A DNA stretch of 64,000 nt from JAAYCI01 sp031551695 (lineage in GTDB: Bacteria > Bacillota > Clostridia > Oscillospirales > Ruminococcaceae), in the NCBI GenBank assembly GCA_031551695.1, contig JAVBNG010000012.1:3017-67016 (forward strand), in the 5' to 3' direction. Below, piece after piece: positions 58,428 to 64,000 of this stretch. The notes under the pieces were generated by a model. That model had not been told where the DNA came from, ran no database searches, and was given only the letters and a program-made list of their open reading frames with translations. The position numbers and the translations under genes are program-made. The first letter of the stretch is position 1, and every line of letters begins with the position of its first letter.

Positions 58428-58544
58428 CGGCGTGCCGGTGTGCAATGGCCAACTACCTTCCGCGTCCTTCGGCGGAACACCGCTGATGCAGTGTTCGCCG
58501 CCGGCCTTGCGGCTGACGTTGACCTTGTGCACACCGGCACGCCG
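58428..58544 (-). repeat. Structured palindromic repeat, copy E
   Basis: Outer arms of 17 bases pair perfectly (58428-58444 with 58528-58544). On the minus strand TCAGCCGCAAG is 58506-58516 and GCGGAAGGTAG is 58453-58463, paired through CCGC/GCGG. The inner hairpin is GGCGG..AACAC/GTGTTCCGCC. Its outer arm resembles that of copy A (shared CCGGTGTGCA). It fills the gap between two convergent genes and may act as their terminator. Confidence 0.8.
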
Positions 58545-58565
58545 GCTTTGCTTTTCAAAAATTTA

Positions 58566-60542
58566 CTACGCCTTTTCCACCAGCGCCAGCCACTCGTCTG
58601 TGGCAGTTTCCAGGGCGGCGGTGTCTGCCTTTAGGCTGTCGGAATACTTCGCCAGCAGCTCATAGTCGCTGGCGTTTTCCGGCGCGGCCAATTGCTCGTT
58701 TGCCTCTTTGACGGCGGCTTCCAGCCGCGCGATCTCTTTTTCCAGCGCCGCGGTGCGCGCGCGCTGGGCGGCGCTTTCGGCGCGGCGTTCCCTGACGGAT
58801 TTCGCCGTTTGCTTTGGCGCGCTTTCCGCTTCGCCTTTGCCGCCGGTTGCATTGCCGGGGGTTTGCACCGCTTTTGCGTTTGCCGTGCCCACCGCGCCCG
58901 CCGTGGCGGCATTTGCGCCGCCTGCGGTGCCGATGCTGTTTGCGGCGCTTTTTTCCTTGTAATAGTCGTAGTTGCCGTTGTACCGCGTGAAACCGCCGGG
59001 GTGCATCTCCAAAATGGCGCTGGGCACCCGGTTCAGGAAATAGCGGTCGTGGCTGACGGCCAAAACCGTGCCGGGAAAGGCGGCGAGGGCGTCCTCCAGC
59101 GCGTCTTTGGCGCGGTAGTCCAGGTGGTTCGTCGGCTCGTCCAGCACCAGCACGTTGGCGCGCTGCATCAGCAAAATGGCAAAGGCCACCTTGGCGCGGT
59201 TCGCGCCGGAAAGCTCGCGCACTTTTTTGTACACGGCCTCACCTTCGATGAGCATGCGGCCAAGGGCGGAGCGTATCTCAAACTCCGTCTTCACCGGAAA
59301 ACGGCTGTGCACTGCCTCCAGCACGGTTTCGTCCATGGGCAGGCCGCTCAGCTCCTGGTCAAAATAGCCCACGCGCACGTTGCCGCCCCACTGCACCAGC
59401 CCCGTGTGTGGCACCATGTTTTGCACGGCCTTCAAAAAAGTGGTTTTTCCCACGCCGTTCAGGCCCACCAGTGCCATTTTTTCGCCGCGCAGCACCTCCA
59501 GGCCAATGCCGTCGTACAGGGTGCGGCGCTGTTCGCCTTCGCCCACGGCCACGCCCAGGTTTTCGCATTTCAGCACCGTGGAAAAAGGCTCCAAATCGTA
59601 GGTGAACTGTAGTTTGATGGTTTTCGCCTCCGGCGGCGGCGGGCTGACGCGCTCCATTTTTTCAAGGGTGTTTGCCCGGCTGCGGGCCATATTGGCCGTG
59701 GACGCGCGGACGGAATTGCGCCGGATGTAATCCTCCATGGCGGCGATTTCCACCTGCTGTTTGTCATAGGCCTTTTGCAGGGCGCGGCGGCGCTCGGCCT
59801 TTTGCTGCACAAAGCCCGTGTAACCGCCGGTGTAGCGCGTAAGGCCGCCGCGCTCTATTTCGCACACGTCCTTTGCCACACTGTCGAGGAAATAGCGGTC
59901 GTGGCTTACCACCAGCACCGCGCCTTTGTATTTGGCAAGGTACTCTTCCAGCCAGCCCAGCATGGTGAAATCCAGGTGGTTCGTGGGCTCGTCCAAAATC
60001 AGAACATCCGGCTCGCGCAGCAGCATTTTGGCAATGCCAAAGCGCATTTTTTCGCCGCCGGACAAGGTAGACACCAGTGTGTCGCGGCTGAACTCCTGAA
60101 AGCCGAGGCCGTTAAACACGCGGGAAATCTTGTCGTCCAAGTGGTAGATGTCCGCGGCTTCCAGCTTGGTATGCAGCGCGTCGTAACGCACGAGCAGGCT
60201 TTCGTCGCCGGGATGTTCGGCAAGCTGGGCAGCGCAGGCCTTCCTCTCGTCCTCCAGCGCGTACACGCGGCTGAAGGCCGATTTCGCCTCCTCGCCTAGG
60301 GTGTGCCCGCCGGAAAGGGCGTCGTTCTGCCGCAGATAGCCAATTTCAAGGTTTTTTGCGCGCACCACGGTGCCTTCATCCGGCCGCAAATCGCCCGCAA
60401 GGATGTTGAGCAGCGTGGTTTTGCCCGCGCCGTTCACCCCAAGCAGGCCAATGCGGTCATTTTCGCGCACCTCAATGCAGACACCGTTTAAAACGGTGTC
60501 TGCAAGAAAACCTTTAGTGATATTTTTTGCCTCGATCAACAT
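58566..60542 (-). CDS. ABC-F family ATPase
   Basis: A 658-residue protein with two ABC domains and no membrane part, the ABC-F layout of ribosome-binding translation factors. Domain 1: GVNGAGKTT, LSGGEKMR, VLILDEPTNHLD. Domain 2: GLNGVGKTT, VLVLDEPTNHLD, but its signature is LSGANRAK. The linker at about residues 250-310 is basic and helical. The C-terminus has a Gly/Ala/Thr stretch and then a coiled coil (about residues 590-650), as in Uup-type members. Whether it gives antibiotic resistance cannot be told. ATG 60542 has a weak ribosome site. Confidence 0.92.
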   Translation of the reverse strand: MLIEAKNITKGFLADTVLNGVCIEVRENDRIGLLGVNGAGKTTLLNILAGDLRPDEGTVVRAKNLEIGYLRQNDALSGGHTLGEEAKSAFSRVYALEDERKACAAQLAEHPGDESLLVRYDALHTKLEAADIYHLDDKISRVFNGLGFQEFSRDTLVSTLSGGEKMRFGIAKMLLREPDVLILDEPTNHLDFTMLGWLEEYLAKYKGAVLVVSHDRYFLDSVAKDVCEIERGGLTRYTGGYTGFVQQKAERRRALQKAYDKQQVEIAAMEDYIRRNSVRASTANMARSRANTLEKMERVSPPPPEAKTIKLQFTYDLEPFSTVLKCENLGVAVGEGEQRRTLYDGIGLEVLRGEKMALVGLNGVGKTTFLKAVQNMVPHTGLVQWGGNVRVGYFDQELSGLPMDETVLEAVHSRFPVKTEFEIRSALGRMLIEGEAVYKKVRELSGANRAKVAFAILLMQRANVLVLDEPTNHLDYRAKDALEDALAAFPGTVLAVSHDRYFLNRVPSAILEMHPGGFTRYNGNYDYYKEKSAANSIGTAGGANAATAGAVGTANAKAVQTPGNATGGKGEAESAPKQTAKSVRERRAESAAQRARTAALEKEIARLEAAVKEANEQLAAPENASDYELLAKYSDSLKADTAALETATDEWLALVEKA

Positions 60543-60583
60543 GATTGCGTTTTTGTATCTTTCCGGGGGGAACCCCCTAAACA

Positions 60584-62464
60584 TCACCGCGAGCCGAAGG
60601 ACCCGCCGCCGCCAAAGCTGCCGCCGGAGAAGCCGCCGGAGGAGGTGGAGCCGCCGCCGCCCGAATAGGACGACTGCGCCGCCGAAAGCCCGGCGTGGTA
60701 GCCTCTGCTCATGGCGCGGCCAAAGTCGCGGGAGATGCTGCTTAAAATCATCCAGTCCAGCATGGACATGTTCGTGGTGCCCATGGTTTCGTCCAGCTGC
60801 TGGAAGTAGCCCGGGTACAGGTTTTTGAACTGTTGGGCCACGGCGTCCGCAATGCCGAACATCTGGGCAAACACAAGGTATCTGTCCCACAGCTGCACTT
60901 CGCGGGCCTCGCGCTCGTTGATGATGGTAAAGTCCTGCAGGTATTTTTTAAAGCCGAACATTTTCACCGTGGCGTCGTCGCCGGCGGGGGTCACTTCGGT
61001 TTTGTTCATAGTGAAAAACAGAACTTTCGTCGGCACCGTTTGCACAAAGCCAAGGTGGCGCATCTCCTGCACGCCGGCGTTTTTCAGGCCGGTAAGCCAG
61101 CCCTGCACCTCGGTGTAGTGCTTGCGGCTCCATTTTTCAAATTCCTTCGTTTGCAGCAGATAGTCGCTGCCAGCGGCCTGCAGCAGCATGTCGTACAGCA
61201 TGCGCTCGTAGGCGGCCATGCCGTCGCGCGCGGCATACAGCTTGATGACTTCCTCCGTTTTGTCTCCGCCGAAGAATTTTGTCACCGTCTGCTGCGAGAT
61301 TTCCACCTGGCGGCTGCGCAGCCACATCAGCAAATACGCGCCGATCACGTCGCCCTCGCTTGACAGCAGGCTTAAATCCGCCAGACGGGCGTAGGTGGCC
61401 TCCATGCTGCCGCCAAAGGGCAGCTCGCGGGAGTAATCGGCGGTTTTATACTCCGGCTTCATGCGGCTGAGGGAGCCGCCGCTGGCGCCGGCGCCGGATT
61501 TTTTGCGGAACGCCACAAACCCGAAAGCGACGGCCGCCATGACGAGGACCGGGAAGAACGTTGCGCCCGTGCCGATGCAGGAGAACAGAGAGCCGGAGGG
61601 GACGAAGGTATAATCGCCATCGCCGCCGGAGCTTTCGTAGTTGTACACCCGGCCGCTACCCTGGTCCTGCTGGTTTTGCTCTTCCTCAAGGCGTGTCTCG
61701 TAGTCCGTTCCCGCAAGGGCGGCTGTGCGCACGTCTTCAAAGGTGCCGCTGCGCACGTCCACAGGGTGGAACATTCCTTTTTCGAACTGGGCCATGGTCT
61801 CAAAGGAATCACCGCTGTGGTAGCCGTTTGTGGTCCATTGCTGAATGGTGCCGTCCTGTACGTGCACTTCGCCCGTCATGCCCGCGCCCCACACAAGGGT
61901 GTTGTCCGTGGTGAACTCTGTGCCCGGTTTTGTGATGGTCAGCGTTACGCTTTGCAGCGTACCGGGCGGGTCATTCAAAAAGGTTTGCAGCAGGCCGTCG
62001 GCGTCGTCGAAGGCTTTCACCACGTTGGTGATCTCGTAGGTCATGGAGTACACATGGTGGCCGTAGCTGGAAATGCCCCAGCACAGCTCGTAGCCGTCAC
62101 TTTTGTGCACAATGCCGCTTTGGTATGCCTTTTCCTCAAAGCTTCGGTCCACGTCCCATTCGCCCACGTCGGTGAATTCGCGGCCGGTCTCGTCCACCAC
62201 TTTAAAGCTGGTGATTTCCTCGTTGTCGAAGCCTTCCTTGATGGCGTAGAACTCCGTGCCCTCTGAGGCATCTACGTCCCACACTTCGGTGATGCTGGCC
62301 GAGCCGTCGTCGGCCAGTTCCACGGTGATGTCGATGCTGTTGTAGGTGTTGGCCGCCTGTGCCGAAACGGGCAGCAGCAAGCCCAGCGCACAAATAGCCG
62401 CGGCGAAGGCCGCGGCAAAAGGCAGGAATTTTTTAGAAATGCGTTCCTTGCGGGATATTTCCAT
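60584..62464 (-). CDS. DUF2207 membrane protein
   Basis: A 626-residue protein. A signal peptide (to about residue 38, ending PVSAQA) is followed by an extracellular beta-rich DUF2207 domain with YNSIDITVELADDGSASITE. A membrane helix is at about residues 305-325 (FFPVLVMAAVAFGFVAF). A cytoplasmic domain follows, and the end is Gly/Ser-rich (GGSFGGGGSFGSR). DUF2207 proteins commonly accompany LemA, as here, and are thought to act at the envelope; their function is unknown. It starts 20 bases after lemA. Confidence 0.9.
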   Translation of the reverse strand: MEISRKERISKKFLPFAAAFAAAICALGLLLPVSAQAANTYNSIDITVELADDGSASITEVWDVDASEGTEFYAIKEGFDNEEITSFKVVDETGREFTDVGEWDVDRSFEEKAYQSGIVHKSDGYELCWGISSYGHHVYSMTYEITNVVKAFDDADGLLQTFLNDPPGTLQSVTLTITKPGTEFTTDNTLVWGAGMTGEVHVQDGTIQQWTTNGYHSGDSFETMAQFEKGMFHPVDVRSGTFEDVRTAALAGTDYETRLEEEQNQQDQGSGRVYNYESSGGDGDYTFVPSGSLFSCIGTGATFFPVLVMAAVAFGFVAFRKKSGAGASGGSLSRMKPEYKTADYSRELPFGGSMEATYARLADLSLLSSEGDVIGAYLLMWLRSRQVEISQQTVTKFFGGDKTEEVIKLYAARDGMAAYERMLYDMLLQAAGSDYLLQTKEFEKWSRKHYTEVQGWLTGLKNAGVQEMRHLGFVQTVPTKVLFFTMNKTEVTPAGDDATVKMFGFKKYLQDFTIINEREAREVQLWDRYLVFAQMFGIADAVAQQFKNLYPGYFQQLDETMGTTNMSMLDWMILSSISRDFGRAMSRGYHAGLSAAQSSYSGGGGSTSSGGFSGGSFGGGGSFGSR

Positions 62465-62484
62465 GATACATGTCCCTTTTCGGT

Positions 62485-63066
62485 TCAATGTGTTTCAGGA
62501 TTGATGGCCAAATTCGGCATGTCTGTTTTGGCAGTGTTTTCTTCAAGGTAATCGCGCGGGCCAAAGCCAAGGCCCCCCGCCAGCAGCGAGCCGGGCAGGC
62601 TGCGCACCAGACGGTTGTACTTCGTCACGGTGTCGTTGTACACCATACGGCTCATGCGCACGTTTTCTTCGTAGCTCTTCACCTGCTGCATGGTTTCGAT
62701 GTACAGGGTGTTGGCCTTCAGGTCCGGGTAGGCCTCGGCCAGGGCGTTGATTTGGGCCACGCCGCTCGTCAGCGCCTGCTCCTGTCCTTGCGCCTCGGCG
62801 GCGGACGATTTGTTCGTGATGCCCTTGCGCGCGGCAATGGTGTCCATGATGGCTTTGTACTCATGGTCGGAGTAGTTCTTTGTCAGGCCGGCCAAAGCGG
62901 TCAGCGCGTCCCAGCGGCTTTGCTGCTGCACGCCGATCTGGCTCATGGCGTTGCCGCACAGCTCGTCCGCGTGCACCAGGTTGTTTTGCCCGCGCACCAC
63001 CCAGCCGATGATGAAAACGACGATCAGGACAACCACCACAATGGCGGCCACAATAAATGTAAGCAT
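62485..63066 (-). CDS. lemA: LemA family protein
   Basis: A 193-residue LemA. One N-terminal membrane helix (FIVAAIVVVVLIVVFIIGWV) is followed by a helical bundle: NLVHADELCGNAMSQIGVQQ and YPDLKANTLYIETMQQ, then YNDTVTKYNRLVRSLPGSLL. The role is unclear. GGAGG is 7 bases before ATG 63066. It is the first gene of the lemA-DUF2207-ABC-F run. Confidence 0.95.
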   Translation of the reverse strand: MLTFIVAAIVVVVLIVVFIIGWVVRGQNNLVHADELCGNAMSQIGVQQQSRWDALTALAGLTKNYSDHEYKAIMDTIAARKGITNKSSAAEAQGQEQALTSGVAQINALAEAYPDLKANTLYIETMQQVKSYEENVRMSRMVYNDTVTKYNRLVRSLPGSLLAGGLGFGPRDYLEENTAKTDMPNLAINPETH

Positions 63067-63131
63067 TCTGTATCCTCCAAAAATCCGTGATTCACGCGGC
63101 AGCACCGCGAAATGTCCGTGCCGATAGGATA

Positions 63132-63137
63132 AGTATA
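63132..63137 (-). promoter_or_regulatory. Extended -10 promoter of lemA
   Basis: On the minus strand TATACT is preceded by TGA, an extended -10 pattern. No good -35 is seen at 17 bases. A small GCGG/CCGC hairpin lies in the leader near 63091-63103. Confidence 0.5.
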
Positions 63138-63181
63138 TCACAAAATGCGGCTGTGGCGTGAAAAAATATTTGTGAGAAATT

Positions 63182-64000
63182 TTACCGCTGGTCCGCGGGC
63201 TTTTTCATGGTAAGGGAAATGCGCTTTTTCACTTCGTCCACACTGATGACCCACACGGTGACGATATCGCCCACGTTCAAAACCTCGCTGGGGTGTTTGA
63301 TGTAGCGGTTGGCCACCTGGCTGACGTGCACAAGGCCGTCCTGGTGCACGCCGATGTCCACAAAGGCGCCGAAATCGATGACGTTGCGCACGGTGCCGGT
63401 CAGTTCCATGCCGGGCTTTAAATCGCTCATTTCCATCACGTCGCTGCGCAAAGCGGGCGCGTCCAGCGTGTCGCGGATGTCGCGCCCCGGGCGCAGCAGC
63501 TCGTCGATGATGTCTTTTAAGGTGGGTACGCCTACGCCCACTTCTTCGGCCAGCCCTGCCAAGCCGATTTCATTCGCCTTTTGCGGCAGGCCGGCAATGG
63601 CCTCGGTGCCGATGTCCGCCGCCTTGTAGCCGCAGGTTTTGAGAAGGGCCTCGGCGGCCTTGTAGCTTTCCGGGTGCACGGCGGTTTTGTCAAGCGGGTT
63701 TTTGCCGTCCGGCAGGCGCAAAAAGCCCGCGCATTGCTCAAAGGCCTTGGGGCCAAGCTTCGGCACCTTCAAAAGCTCCTTGCGGCTGCCAAAAGGCCCT
63801 TCGGTTTCGCGCTTTTCCACAATGTTTTTCGCCGTTGCGGCGGAGAGGCCGCTCACCCGCTCTAAGAGGGGCGCGCTGGCGGTGTTCAGCTCCACGCCCA
63901 CCGTGTTCACGCAAAACTCCACCACGCCGTCCAGCTCCGCCGACAATTGCGCCGGGGGCATGTCGTGCTGGTATTGGCCCACGCCCACGGCCTTGGGGTC
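63182..64000 (-). CDS. tex: Tex-family RNA-binding protein, C-terminal part (cut by window edge)
   Basis: About 272 residues of the C-terminal half of Tex (YqgA/SPT6-like). From the edge: VGVGQYQHDM, then the helix-hairpin-helix pair around LLERVSGLSAATAKNIVEKR. A C-terminal S1 domain (DFGAFVDIGVHQDGLVHVSQ) ends at ISLTMKKPADQR. The N-terminal part lies beyond 64000. Tex acts in transcription and RNA quality control. Confidence 0.95.
   Translation of the reverse strand, partial: DPKAVGVGQYQHDMPPAQLSAELDGVVEFCVNTVGVELNTASAPLLERVSGLSAATAKNIVEKRETEGPFGSRKELLKVPKLGPKAFEQCAGFLRLPDGKNPLDKTAVHPESYKAAEALLKTCGYKAADIGTEAIAGLPQKANEIGLAGLAEEVGVGVPTLKDIIDELLRPGRDIRDTLDAPALRSDVMEMSDLKPGMELTGTVRNVIDFGAFVDIGVHQDGLVHVSQVANRYIKHPSEVLNVGDIVTVWVISVDEVKKRISLTMKKPADQR

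Noticed and set aside
11783..58544. Repeat family as HEARO/omega-type guide RNAs of IscB or TnpB elements
   Set aside because: No IscB, IsrB, TnpB or TnpA gene is present, and the core motifs do not match what I recall of those RNAs. A covariance search would settle it.
1..64000. CRISPR arrays, insertion sequences or prophage
   Set aside because: No regularly spaced direct repeats, transposase, integrase or phage structural genes were seen.

Overview
The window is a GC-rich chromosomal segment of a Bacillota, most likely a clostridial gut lineage near Oscillospiraceae. The evidence is the complete S10-spc-alpha ribosomal operon in Gram-positive order, a KOW protein between map and infA, an IspH-S1 fusion, a type III glutamine synthetase, the DUF1858-TrmK-Nif3 set, strong AGGAGG ribosome sites, and very frequent TTG starts with ATGA-type stop/start overlaps. 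No phage, CRISPR, tRNA, rRNA or transposase gene is visible.

Layout. 0.2-3.1 kb holds rsfS and leuS. 3.2-6.1 kb (minus strand) holds a small unknown gene, a HAD phosphatase with a membrane-anchored GT2 glycosyltransferase, and a Crp/Fnr-type regulator. That regulator is divergent from an ABC importer (6.3-8.8 kb), with a palindrome between them. 9.0-11.8 kb holds a D-Ala-D-Ala carboxypeptidase-like protein and a ferredoxin-domain DUF362 protein. 12.0-21.7 kb is a tightly overlapped cluster: sugar epimerase, TIM-barrel isomerase, two GT2 enzymes, an FAD oxidoreductase, two multi-spanning GT-C-like proteins and an HI0933-type flavoprotein. It probably makes or exports a surface glycan or glycolipid. 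21.8-30.5 kb is housekeeping: cmk, ispH-S1, a TraX-like protein, DUF1858, trmK, nif3, rqcH and a DUF1624 acyltransferase-like protein. 30.6-31.1 kb has a candidate small RNA on the minus strand next to a ribbon-helix-helix regulator. 31.6-47.9 kb is the ribosomal superoperon from rpsJ to rplQ, including secY, adk, map, infA and rpoA. 48.1-58.4 kb has an MFS transporter, glnN, guanine deaminase and, divergent from it, a BMP-family nucleoside ABC importer; the last two suggest purine salvage. 58.6-64 kb (minus) has an ABC-F ATPase, a DUF2207 protein and LemA in one run, then the C-terminal part of Tex, cut by the window edge.

The most notable signal is a family of five structured palindromic repeats (A 11783-11903, B 20220-20379, D 21672-21725, C 27467-27664, E 58428-58544). 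Each has an outer inverted repeat. Four of them (A, B, C, E) share an inner TCAGCCGCAAG motif, and all five share a GCGGAAGGTA motif. The inner motifs pair with each other and enclose a variable hairpin whose base pairs covary between copies. Copy B lies inside an open reading frame and encodes the tail of a membrane protein. I cannot assign the family to a named element. Other oddities are a histone-H1-like N-terminal extension on ribosomal protein L30, a LEA-like tail on IspH-S1, a KTG-to-KQG change in the carboxypeptidase, and long structured gaps inside the ribosomal operon.
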